A stretch of DNA of 19,124 nucleotides from Desulfatirhabdium butyrativorans. GTDB lineage: Bacteria > Desulfobacterota > Desulfobacteria > Desulfobacterales > JAIFKL01. The stretch's first letter is position 1, and each line of letters starts with the position of its first letter. A program made the translations under genes and the position numbers. Shown here one piece after another: positions 1 through 6,943 of this stretch. The notes below the pieces were generated by a model, which worked only from the letters and a program-made list of their open reading frames with translations, ran no database searches and was not told where the DNA came from. The stretch is taken from the NCBI GenBank assembly GCA_022736535.1, contig DZCT01000032.1:1-19124 (forward strand), read 5' to 3'.

Positions 1-1
1 T

Positions 2-1132
2 AAGATCATGACTCCAGGGCGTGCTTTCAATATCCAGACCGTAGTATTTCTTGAGCCAGTTTTTAATGTGAATGTCAGGATTGTTTTTTGCGTCAAAATA
101 GTCCGGCAGGGTATAGAAATCCGTGTTGGTATAGGGAAGACCGGAATAGCGGTTGCACGCGAAAACAATATCTTTATCCGCGCCGGAATAGGCATAATCT
201 CCGTCTTTGTAGTATGCCCCGTGACCGGCAACGCCGACAGCAGCGCGGGCATAACTTGAAGATGAAATCACAACACTGCGGTTGTTGTAACGGCGGTCTA
301 ATTCGTCAGCCAGCGTCGGCACAAGAATATTGTGGGGACTGAGATCGCCGTGTCCGTAGTCGGTCGCATTGCCGTCGTCAACCGAGAGCGGGAAACTCCC
401 GTCTGCCTGCAATACATTGTTGCCGAGAATACCGTGAATACCCGGAATTGTGCCGGTTCCCACAGCCGTATGACTCACAGCCGTAGCAGTTTTGGCGTAG
501 CAGATACGGCTCTGAGCAAAAGTTGCACCGTTTTTGATAACCTGTCCTTTCAGAAAAGCAAAGGCGTCTTCAAAAACATTCAGATAATCCGAACGGCCCT
601 GATCCAGACTGAAGAGTACGAGAACTTTGGGGCGTTCTTCACTGTTCCATGTCGCGGCTTCCGGCTCGATGATTTCATTCAATATGCGTCCTTTTGCCGC
701 AGCAGGACGTTGCACGCCTGCCAGATATGCCAGTGTCGGGGCGATGTCAATCAGATTTGCCTCCCCGCCCAGATAGCCTTTTTTAATGCCTTTGCCGTAA
801 AAAATAATCGGCACATCGGTGTCGTAGTTCCAGACCGAACCGTGACTTGCGACCGTACCGGGTTTTTCGCCGTTCTGAATCTTTTCATAAGTTGCTTTGT
901 CTGTGAAAAGACAGTTGGGCTGGGTAATCAGATAAATACTCGGAAACCGGGTGGGATGATACATATTCTGAATCGCAGAAGGGACCTCAACATAAGGGTT
1001 CTCGATTTTGCGAGCCTGCCCGGCAGGATCATCGCTTTTTTCAGAAGCGGTTCCGCTCTGTAGTGTCAGCATTCCCATGCCGAAACACAGCATCAGGAAC
1101 AGCGAAACAAATACTGCTGCTTTTTTTGCCAT
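2..1132 (-). CDS. Secreted alkaline-phosphatase-superfamily protein, partial (C-terminus beyond window), apparently permuted
   Basis: The reverse strand is open from ATG at 1132 to the window edge (377 codons, no stop). A purine-rich SD (revcomp of 1145-1150, AGGAGG) lies 12 nt upstream. Residues 1-30 form a Sec signal peptide (MAKKAAVFVSLFLMLCFG...). The mature part holds the hallmarks of PafA-type phosphatases, in unusual order. The block normally at the C-terminus comes first: SHGSVWNYDTDVPIIFYGKG with His97, then DIAPTLAYLAGV. The block normally at the N-terminus follows: VLFSLDQGRSDYL with Asp177 as a metal ligand, and TATAVSHTAVGTG with the likely nucleophile Thr217. The other metal ligands would lie beyond the window. 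It probably hydrolyses phosphate esters in the periplasm. It diverges from pstS, which fits phosphate-starvation control, though I found no convincing Pho box. Superfamily membership is firm; substrate is unknown. Confidence 0.85.
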   Translation of the reverse strand, partial: MAKKAAVFVSLFLMLCFGMGMLTLQSGTASEKSDDPAGQARKIENPYVEVPSAIQNMYHPTRFPSIYLITQPNCLFTDKATYEKIQNGEKPGTVASHGSVWNYDTDVPIIFYGKGIKKGYLGGEANLIDIAPTLAYLAGVQRPAAAKGRILNEIIEPEAATWNSEERPKVLVLFSLDQGRSDYLNVFEDAFAFLKGQVIKNGATFAQSRICYAKTATAVSHTAVGTGTIPGIHGILGNNVLQADGSFPLSVDDGNATDYGHGDLSPHNILVPTLADELDRRYNNRSVVISSSSYARAAVGVAGHGAYYKDGDYAYSGADKDIVFACNRYSGLPYTNTDFYTLPDYFDAKNNPDIHIKNWLKKYYGLDIESTPWSHDL

Positions 1133-1527
1133 TACTTTCTTTTTCCTCCTTAAATATTACGGTGTAAAATGTTTGTGCCGCAGATGTGCAAATGTTACAG
1201 ATATGTCGCCCATACATGCTACAAATATGCCGCCCCTACGGGGCTGAAAATGACATCCGGATCAGCTCCGTAGGAGCGCCATATTTGTAGCAGAAATATT
1301 TCTTTTCAATCTGAATCCCTGCAAATCTGCGGCTAAAAAAAATGATGGCATAAGATTATAAGATCACGCATACGCTGTCCAATAGATAATATTAATTGCA
1401 ATGAAATCTCCTATTGAAAATAACAATTTGAAACTTGCCCCAGTTTATGTTAGGGCTGATGCCGTAATCGCAATGCAGTTTTTTTTGTAAAATGTAAAAT
1501 TTGAACAAAAAGGAGCAAAAATTTATT
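1133..1527. other. Divergent intergenic region between phosphatase and pstS
   Basis: This 395-base gap separates two divergent start codons, so it should hold promoters for both units. I see no credible gene in it. It holds the 1217-1292 inverted repeat and, nearer pstS, an AT-rich stretch with a T-run around 1480-1489. No confident -35/-10 pair or Pho box was recognised. Confidence 0.6.
1217..1292. repeat. Imperfect inverted repeat, 29-base arms
   Basis: Arms 1217-1245 and 1264-1292 are reverse complements at 26 of 29 positions (tips TGCTACAAATATG and CATATTTGTAGCA, inner parts CCCTACGGGGCT and AGCTCCGTAGGAG), with an 18-base loop. The layout resembles REP/MITE-type dispersed palindromes. 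There is a short related fragment just upstream (ATATGTCGCC at 1201-1210). It lies in the shared phosphatase-pstS promoter region but has no T-tract of a typical terminator. Confidence 0.85.
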
Positions 1528-2352
1528 ATGAGGACAAAAAGTATTCTGATTTTTATCTGCCTGATCTTCGGATTTGCCACGGCGGCTTCCGGGGCTTCGC
1601 CGGATGTATTCAAAGATCAGAAAGGCGAAATCAAAATCGCCGGCGGCACCGCACACATTCCGGTGATGAAAGCCGCAGCCGAACAGATCATGACGCTTAA
1701 CCCTGAGATTCAGATCAGCATTGCAGGCGGCGGCTCCGGCGTGGGCATCAAACAGGTCGGCGAAGGACTTGTGAATATCGGAAACTCCGGGCGCAAACCC
1801 ACAGACGAGGAAATTCAGAAATACGGTCTCAAGCTTTTCAAATGGGCATTAGACGGTGTAGCCATCGTGGTTCATCCGAAAAATGCTGTCAGGGCATTGA
1901 CAAAAGGACAGATCAAAGACATCTTTGCCGGAAAAACTGACAACTGGAAAGCCCTCGGCGGCGAAGACAAAGCCATTACTGTTTATACCAGAGACGAGGC
2001 AAGCGGCACACGAGAAGTTTTCTGGGAAAAAGCGGTTGACAAAGGAGACATCACGCCCAAGGCAAATGTGGTCGCGTCCAACGGCGCGATGAAATCCGCA
2101 ATCGCCAACGATCCCTACGGCATCGGCTATGTCTCGGTGGGTCATATAGATGAAAGCGTGTCGCCTGCGGCATTGGACGGCGTTGTTCCGAGCATCGAAA
2201 CCGTCAAACAGGGAACTTACACAGTTTCCAGAGGTCTTTTCAGCAATACCAAAGGCGAACCCGCAGGTCTGACAAAGCTGTTTATTGACTACCTGTTTAC
2301 ATCCGAGGGGCAGAAAATCATCGAAGCAAACGGTTTTATTCCTGTCAGATGA
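1528..2352 (+). CDS. pstS: Periplasmic phosphate-binding protein PstS
   Basis: Substrate-binding component of the high-affinity phosphate ABC importer. The 274-residue product has a signal peptide (MRTKSILIFICLIFGFATAASG) and PstS-family motifs: KIAGGTAHIPVMKAAAEQ near the mature start, AGGGSGVGIKQVGEG and IGNSGRKPTDEE for the first lobe, and TRDEASGTREVFWEKAV with the Ser/Thr/Arg phosphate-contacting loop. A longer reading starting at TTG 1501 is possible, but AGGAG at 1511-1515 lies 12 nt before ATG 1528 and the signal peptide starts there, so ATG 1528 is preferred. Its stop overlaps the pstC start (ATGA, 2349-2352), indicating translational coupling. It is short and more compact than the ~320-residue enterobacterial PstS, as in many non-enterobacterial PstS proteins. 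Confidence 0.95.
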   Translation: MRTKSILIFICLIFGFATAASGASPDVFKDQKGEIKIAGGTAHIPVMKAAAEQIMTLNPEIQISIAGGGSGVGIKQVGEGLVNIGNSGRKPTDEEIQKYGLKLFKWALDGVAIVVHPKNAVRALTKGQIKDIFAGKTDNWKALGGEDKAITVYTRDEASGTREVFWEKAVDKGDITPKANVVASNGAMKSAIANDPYGIGYVSVGHIDESVSPAALDGVVPSIETVKQGTYTVSRGLFSNTKGEPAGLTKLFIDYLFTSEGQKIIEANGFIPVR

Positions 2353-3199
2353 CAAAAGCATTTGAAACGGTTATAGAAAAAACATTTTTTGTTTTTGCGC
2401 TTGCAAGCGCGGGCGTGGTGATTCTGATTTTCGGATTCATGCTGGCGTTAGGATTCCCGCTGATAAAAGGCGGCTTGTTCTTCGGGCTTCTGACCCGGGA
2501 CTGGTCGCCTTATCACGGCGTCTTCGGCATTTACCCCATGATTGTCGGGACGCTGGCAATTGCCCTGTTGAGCGTCATTCTTGCCTTTCCGCTCAGTCTC
2601 GGATGCGCCTCGTTCATCAGCGTGCTTGCCCCCCCGAAATTTGCAGGATTTCTGCGAAAAGTCGTTCAGATGATGACGGGCATTCCCACGGTAGTCTTCG
2701 GATTTGTCGGAATTTTCCTTTTGATTCCGATAGTCAGAGAAGTGTTTGAAAGCGGCGGAATGTGCATTCTGACTGCTGTTATCATGCTGACGCTGCTCAT
2801 TTCGCCGACCATGATTCTTATTTTACCGAGAGTTTTGAGCAGGTTCCGAAGTCCTATACAGATGCGGTGGAGGCTTTGGGCGGAACACGGGTGCAGAAAT
2901 TGCTCTATATGATTTTGCCCTGTTCGCGGAAAGGCATTCTGACCGGCGTGATGCTCGCGCTGGGAAGGGCTTTCGGCGACACGCTGATTGCGCTCATGCT
3001 TGCCGGAAACGCCGTTCAGACGCCCGGCTCGCTTTTGGATTCCGCCCGAACGCTGACCGCTCACATCGCATTGGTCATAGCGGCAGATTACGAAAGTCTG
3101 GAATTTAAATCCATTTTTGCCTGCGGCATCACGCTGTATCTGTTTACGACTGTACTGATGCTGATGCTGCGCGCCTCAGACCGCAGGGAAAAGCCGTGA
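2349..3199 (+). CDS. pstC: Phosphate ABC transporter permease PstC, with an apparent -1 frameshift near 2821-2824
   Basis: Inner-membrane permease of the Pst importer. The first frame (2349-2912) gives several hydrophobic segments and the typical MTGIPTVVFGFVGIFLL and LTLLISPTMILIL stretch, then runs into non-family sequence. The second frame (ending 3199) continues exactly where needed: TESFEQVPKSYTDAVEALGG, the permease-ATPase coupling (EAA) loop, then LALGRAFGDTLIALMLAGNA. One extra T in the TTTT run at 2821-2824 would join the frames as a ~283-residue protein (ILIFTESFEQVP). This is a sequencing or assembly indel, a true inactivating deletion, or ribosomal slippage on TTTTA; the sequence cannot decide. 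Start overlaps pstS stop; stop overlaps the pstA GTG start (3196-3199). Confidence 0.88.
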
Positions 3200-4077
3200 A
3201 CCGGATCACAGAATGTCTCATCGTTGCGGCTTCATGGTTCTGCGGCATTGTGCTTGCGGGAAGCATTTTCTGTATTCTCGGATACCTGTTTTTCAAAGGA
3301 GCGGCTGCGGTCAGTCTGAGCCTTATCTTCGGCAAAACAAATCCCATAGACGCGATATTGCTTCGGAAACAAGTCTTTAACGGCATTTTTCCGGCAATTG
3401 CGGGAACTTTTTCATTAGTCGTACTTTCCGTTGCGCTGGCAGTGCCGGCGGGACTTGCCAGCGGCATTTATCTCGCGGAGTACGCATCAGACCGCATCAA
3501 AAAAATCCTCAGTCTTTTTTTCGATATTCTCGCGGGAATCCCCTCGATTGTCATCGGTCTGTTCGGATTTTCGCTTGCGGTGTTTCTCCATAAAAATTAC
3601 TCGGATCGGATTTATCCCTGTCTTCTGATTTCCGGGATTTCGCTGGCATTTCTGGTTTTGCCCTACATCATCCGAACCACGCAGGTTGCTTTGGAAAGCC
3701 TGCCGAAGGAAACCCGGCTCACCGCGCTGGCGCTGGGCGCGACAAAACTTCAGAATATCTTCTATGTACTGATTCCCCAATCGCTTTCGGGCATTGTCAG
3801 CGGCGTGATTCTCGCGGTGGGACGCTGTGCGGAAGATACTGCGGTCATCATGCTCACCGGCGTTGTGGCAAGCGCAGGCATCCCCAAATCCCTTTTTTCC
3901 CATTACGAAGCCCTTCCCTTCTATATTTTCTACATTTCCTCTCAGTATGCCGACACGCAGGAACTTCTGAACGGATACGGCGCATCCATCATTCTGCTCT
4001 TTTTATGCGCTTTTCTCTTCCTGATTGCGTTTGCAATTCAAAAGCGTTTGTGCTATCAGATGCTTTACCGTGCGTGA
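3196..4077 (+). CDS. pstA: Phosphate ABC transporter permease PstA
   Basis: Second inner-membrane permease, pairing with PstC. The 293-residue product starts at GTG 3196, overlapping the pstC stop (GTGA). Family signatures are FNGIFPAIAGTFSLVVLSVA (start of the permease domain, about residues 61-80), AEYASDRIKK, LAGIPSIVIGLFGFSLAV and the EAA coupling loop ESLPKETRLTALALGATKLQ followed by SGVILAVGRCAEDTAVIMLTG. About six transmembrane segments are visible. Length is typical. The reading frame is intact, unlike pstC. It is separated from pstB by about 265 bases of hairpin repeats, unusual for an otherwise overlapping operon. Confidence 0.95.
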   Translation: MNRITECLIVAASWFCGIVLAGSIFCILGYLFFKGAAAVSLSLIFGKTNPIDAILLRKQVFNGIFPAIAGTFSLVVLSVALAVPAGLASGIYLAEYASDRIKKILSLFFDILAGIPSIVIGLFGFSLAVFLHKNYSDRIYPCLLISGISLAFLVLPYIIRTTQVALESLPKETRLTALALGATKLQNIFYVLIPQSLSGIVSGVILAVGRCAEDTAVIMLTGVVASAGIPKSLFSHYEALPFYIFYISSQYADTQELLNGYGASIILLFLCAFLFLIAFAIQKRLCYQMLYRA

Positions 4078-4086
4078 AAAAAGAGG

Positions 4087-4328
4087 TTCTCGCAAAGACG
4101 CCAAGTCCGCTAAGAAATAAAATTATAAAACCTTTGCGTCCTTTGCGCTCTTTGCGAGAAATAAAAAAAGTTCTCGCAAAGACGTCAAGTTCGCAAAGAA
4201 AGAAAAATAGAAAATCTTTGCGCTCTTTGCGCCCTTTGCGAGAAATAAAAAAAAGTTCTCGCAAAGACGCCAAGTTCGCCAAGTCCGCTAAGAAATAAAA
4301 TTATAAAACCTTTGCATCTTTGCGAGAG
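4087..4328. repeat. Three tandem copies of a ~74-base hairpin repeat
   Basis: Units at 4087-4160, 4171-4244 and 4256-4328. Each begins TTCTCGCAAAGACG(C/T)CAAG and ends CTTTGCGAGA(A/G), its imperfect reverse complement, with internal CTTTGCG direct repeats. Spacers are short A-rich linkers. A related diverged copy is at 15034-15107. The array sits inside the pst operon between pstA and pstB and supplies the sequence immediately before pstB. Open frames that cross it on either strand (KDAKFAK-like peptides) are products of the repeat and not genes. Confidence 0.92.
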
Positions 4329-4342
4329 ATTTGGCGAATATT

Positions 4343-5050
4343 ATGGAAAACAAAGCGATAAAGATAACAGCCGACTCCCTTTATTTTTACTATCAGAGGC
4401 AGCCGGTGCTGGAAAACATTTCAACGCAGTTTGCCGAGCATTGTATTACGGCTATTGTGGGACCTTCGGGAACCGGCAAATCCACCTTTCTTACAACCCT
4501 CAACCGTTTGTGGGAGAGCATTCCCGGCGCAAAAATGGAAGGAAAAGTAGAAATCAGATTTGAAGGGCAGTTTCGTGATATTTACCACAAATCTTTTTGT
4601 GTGAACCGGCTGCGCCGGCTCGTGGGGATGGTGTTTCAGATTCCCAATCCCCTGCCCATGAGCATTTTCAAAAATATAGCGTTTCCGCTGAAACTTGCCG
4701 GATATAAAGACAAACAAGTCATTGCCGAAAAAGCGGAACAGGCATTGAAGCGTGCATATCTCTGGGAAGAAGTCAAAGACCGGCTGGAACAGGACGCGCT
4801 TGCATTGTCCGGGGGACAGCAGCAGCGGCTGTGCATTGCCCGTTCTCTTGTGCTGGAGCCGGAAGTGCTGCTCTTGGACGAACCCACTTCATCTTTAGAT
4901 GCAAAAGCCGGACAGGTGATTGAAGAGCTGCTGCTCGGTCTGAAAGAACGCTGTACGATTGTCATGGTTTCTCACTATATGGATCAGGTGAGACGCATCG
5001 CCGACACGGTGATTGAACTGCCTGCAATCCGAAAACAGAAACAGTTATGA
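4343..5050 (+). CDS. pstB: Phosphate ABC transporter ATPase PstB
   Basis: ATPase that powers PstSCA. The 235-residue product shows Walker A GPSGTGKST (residues 40-48), Q-loop VFQIPNPLPMSIFKNI (98-112), signature LSGGQQQR (155-162), Walker B LLLDEPTSSLD (176-186) and switch His211 (MVSHYMDQ). The LNRL and PNPLPMSI segments are characteristic of PstB. ATG 4343 is preferred over the in-frame TTG 4331, although the SD is weak because the upstream region is repeat-derived (GAGAG at 4324-4328). The C-terminus ends shortly after the H-loop (DTVIELPAIRKQKQL), about 15-20 residues shorter than usual PstB and lacking the common GELIE-type tail. No phoU follows; the convergent nhaA ends 20 bases beyond the stop. 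Confidence 0.93.
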   Translation: MENKAIKITADSLYFYYQRQPVLENISTQFAEHCITAIVGPSGTGKSTFLTTLNRLWESIPGAKMEGKVEIRFEGQFRDIYHKSFCVNRLRRLVGMVFQIPNPLPMSIFKNIAFPLKLAGYKDKQVIAEKAEQALKRAYLWEEVKDRLEQDALALSGGQQQRLCIARSLVLEPEVLLLDEPTSSLDAKAGQVIEELLLGLKERCTIVMVSHYMDQVRRIADTVIELPAIRKQKQL

Positions 5051-5070
5051 TACGGAAAATCGCAGCGCGC

Positions 5071-6237
5071 CTATATGTCGGCAGACTGCCTCTTTAAAAT
5101 CAGAAGACCTGTTATGCCCGCTGAAAAAGAACTGAGCAGAATGGCAATTTTGGAACTTTGGATCATTTCAGTCTGACCGAAAGCCAAGAGGGTAATGAAG
5201 ATTGACATGGTAAACCCGATTCCTCCCAAAAAACCCATGCCGATGACATGCTTCCATGAGACATTTTCCGGCAATTGAGATAAGCCCGCCCGGATTGCCA
5301 GAAAGCTGAACAGAACAATGCCGAGCGGCTTGCCCAAGAACAGGCCTGCAAAAATCCCCAGACTGTTTGATGTGAACAGCCCCTGAACCCAGTTTTCGGA
5401 TAGAACAATATCGGTATTTGCCAGCGCAAAGAGCGGCATGATGAGAAAAGCCACAGGTTTGTGAAGAAATTGCTGCAATCTGTAGGACGGCGATTCATCA
5501 TCACCGGTACCGAAGGGAACCGCACAGGCAAGAAGAACGCCCGAAAGCGTGGCGTGAATGCCGGATTTGAGCATAAAGTACCACATTACAGCGCCCGGAA
5601 TCAGATAAAATAACAGGTGACGGATACCGAAATGATTTGATATGAGCAGTCCCCCAAATATCCCGAAAGACAGGATAAGATATACAAATGAAATGTCACT
5701 CGAATAGAACAGAGCAATGATGACAATTGCGCCCAGATCATCTATAATCGCCAGTGCCGTAAGGAAAACTTTCAGCCCCGTCGGGACCCTGTTGCCCAGC
5801 AGCGCAAGAATGCCCAGCGCAAAGGCGATATCGGTTGCCATCGGAATACCGATGCCGCCCTGGGTTTCGGTTTCACGGTTGAACAGGAAGTGAAGGACAG
5901 CCGGCAGCGCCATGCCGCCGACGGCGGCAAAAACAGGCAGTGTTGCGGTTTTCAGGTCAGACAGTTCCCCGATATAAAACTCCCTTTCAATTTCAAGCCC
6001 GATCAGCAGGAAGAAAATTGCCATCAGACCGTCATTAATCCAATGTTCAACGCTGTATTTCAACGCAATGCCGCCGAGTTCAAAGCCGATTTTGTTCTGC
6101 CAGAAATCCGAGTAATTTTTTCCGAAATAGGAATTGGCGATGATAATTGAGATAACGGTGCATAAAATCAGAATAATCCCTGAAACCTGCTCACTTTTGA
6201 AAAATTCTGTGAAAAGTCTGCTCAGTGTCGTTTTCAT
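5071..6237 (-). CDS. nhaA: Na+/H+ antiporter NhaA
   Basis: Inner-membrane sodium/proton antiporter for pH and Na+ homeostasis. The 388-residue product (family about 390) carries NhaA landmarks: FFLLIGLEIERE (residues 75-86), PMATDIAFALGILALLGNRVP with the ion-site Asp136, ALAIIDDLGAIVIIALFY with the Asp166-Asp167 pair, GLFLGKPLGI with the conserved Lys, and GFLGGIGFTMSIFITLLAF near the end. The frame is open further upstream to 6345, but that extension runs through a palindromic repeat. ATG 6237 has an AAGGA SD just upstream and starts the family-like MKTTLSRLFTEFFKSE. It is convergent with pstB; no functional link to phosphate uptake is evident. Confidence 0.96.
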   Translation of the reverse strand: MKTTLSRLFTEFFKSEQVSGIILILCTVISIIIANSYFGKNYSDFWQNKIGFELGGIALKYSVEHWINDGLMAIFFLLIGLEIEREFYIGELSDLKTATLPVFAAVGGMALPAVLHFLFNRETETQGGIGIPMATDIAFALGILALLGNRVPTGLKVFLTALAIIDDLGAIVIIALFYSSDISFVYLILSFGIFGGLLISNHFGIRHLLFYLIPGAVMWYFMLKSGIHATLSGVLLACAVPFGTGDDESPSYRLQQFLHKPVAFLIMPLFALANTDIVLSENWVQGLFTSNSLGIFAGLFLGKPLGIVLFSFLAIRAGLSQLPENVSWKHVIGMGFLGGIGFTMSIFITLLAFGQTEMIQSSKIAILLSSFSAGITGLLILKRQSADI

Positions 6238-6300
6238 AATCGTATTTGTCCTTAAATTATCGGAACGCCCGCGACTGCGGCAATCATACCAATGCTGTAG

Positions 6301-6319
6301 AACGGGTTTGAAACCCGTT
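6301..6319. repeat. 19-base palindrome of the CGGGTTT family
   Basis: AACGGGTTT, one G, then AAACCCGTT: a perfect 9-base stem. A sister element with the same plan (AGCGGGTTT-T-AAACCCGCT) lies at 9282-9300, and both are next to TAGA/CTAC flanks. It is a dispersed repeat family within this window. Confidence 0.8.
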
Positions 6320-6347
6320 TTGCCGAATGCGGAAAGCATCAGCAAAC

Positions 6348-6534
6348 GGCGGGGACCTAACCCCCAATGCCATTAAGTTAAGGACCGGACATTAATTTTC
6401 CCCCTTTTTTAAAGGGGGACCGAGGGGGATTTCTCCGCCGGACACAGAAATCCCCCCTGCCCCCCCTTTAAGAAAGGGGGCCATTTTATTAAAATCGGGC
6501 CGCTTAACTTAACGGCATTGGACGTAACCCCGCC
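6348..6534. repeat. Nested palindromic element, MITE-like
   Basis: Outer arms GGCGGGG (6348-6354) and CCCCGCC (6528-6534) enclose a second pair, 6364-6382 and 6503-6521, matching at 18 of 19 positions (CCAATGCC-TTAAGTTAAG type). Inside are two further hairpins, 6400-6418 (CCCCCTTTT / AAAGGGGG) and about 6462-6480 (CCCCTTTA / AAAGGGGG), which are mutually related (GAGGGGGATTT versus AAATCCCCC). The whole can fold as a long imperfect cruciform. It encodes no transposase and ends just beside the stop codon of the 6551-6790 ORF. Confidence 0.8.
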
Positions 6535-6550
6535 CTAGCAAAGCGGCGAA

Positions 6551-6790
6551 TTAATCAGCGCAGGGCAGGTCTTTGCCGTCACAGTCCTGATCTATGGCGT
6601 CTCCGCAGAAATCCGTTACCTCCTCGCCCAGACTGAATTTCCGAACCCGGAAAGGTCTGAATGACTTCTGAGAGATTTTTCCTTTCGTTTCAATTTCCGT
6701 TCTAAGGGACTGAAGTATCAGTTCTATGATTTCAATCTGTTCCGATATCGAAATCTTCTGAATTTGTTTGGCAATTTCCATGTCGAGCAT
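6551..6790 (-). CDS. Small chimeric ORF: antitoxin-like N-terminus with a MopE-type C-terminal fragment
   Basis: The 79-residue ORF has a strong SD (AAGGAG, 7 nt before ATG 6790), so its start looks genuine. Residues 1-58 (MLDMEIAKQIQKISISEQIE..., ending FRPFRVRKFSLGEEVT) look like the helical N-terminus of small toxin-antitoxin antitoxins, which usually continue beyond the LGEEV-type segment. The last 21 residues (CGDAIDQDCDGKDLPCAD) instead match the last Cys/Asp repeat of the neighbouring 6911-9142 protein. At DNA level about 55 of 61 bases are identical (6553-6613 versus 6947-7007). I infer a broken antitoxin gene fused to a duplicated gene tail. No toxin gene accompanies it. It may be expressed but is unlikely to be a working antitoxin. 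Confidence 0.6.
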   Translation of the reverse strand: MLDMEIAKQIQKISISEQIEIIELILQSLRTEIETKGKISQKSFRPFRVRKFSLGEEVTDFCGDAIDQDCDGKDLPCAD

Positions 6791-6862
6791 ATCCGGTCTC
6801 CTTAATTACAGTCAATACTTACAACTTTTGGTAGTGGTATAGTAGAGGTGATTGCAGGGTGT

Positions 6863-6943
6863 CGTTCCGAGCGGAGCGGAGAATCTCATTTTTATATTTA
6901 TAATAAGATGTTATAATAAGAGATTCTTCACTGCGTTCAGAAT
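6863..6943. repeat. Inverted repeat overlapping the 3' end of the MopE-like gene
   Basis: Arms about 6866-6887 and 6920-6941 match at 17 of 22 positions in reverse complement (GCGGAGAATCTC and GAGATTCTTCACTGC), with an AT-rich loop. The second arm lies inside the coding end of the 6911-9142 gene. It resembles widespread dispersed palindromes with GAATCTC tips. Confidence 0.7.

Larger units (their letters stand above)
6238..6550. other. Repeat-filled gap between nhaA and the chimeric small ORF
   Basis: This 313-base stretch contains no credible gene. It holds the nhaA SD, a 19-base palindrome at 6301-6319 (AACGGGTTT-G-AAACCCGTT) and the large nested palindrome at 6348-6534. A promoter for nhaA should lie here but none was identified with confidence. 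Confidence 0.6.

Noticed and set aside
332..1063. Plus-strand open frame of 243 codons at the left end
   Set aside because: It is the antisense shadow of the phosphatase gene, which has a signal peptide, SD and family motifs; the plus-strand product resembles no known protein.
1501..1527. TTG start giving PstS nine extra residues
   Set aside because: The extension is hydrophilic, lies across the SD AGGAG at 1511-1515, and would displace the signal peptide from the N-terminus.
2813..2840. Programmed -1 frameshifting in pstC
   Set aside because: The site (ATT-TTA) is not a classical X-XXY-YYZ heptamer and no strong downstream structure was evident; a missing T is simpler, so it is reported only as an unresolved frameshift.
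4005..4298. Open frames on both strands across the pstA end and the repeat array
   Set aside because: Their peptides are Lys/Arg-rich readings of the CTTTGCG repeat; they have no SD and overlap the intact end of pstA.
4087..4328. Three regularly spaced repeats resembling a tiny CRISPR array
   Set aside because: Each unit is itself palindromic and the units are separated by 10-11 A-rich bases, not by unique 30-40-base spacers; a lone fourth copy lies far away and no cas gene is present.
6238..6345. N-terminal extension of NhaA to 6345
   Set aside because: It reads through a palindromic repeat; ATG 6237 has an SD and matches the usual NhaA start.
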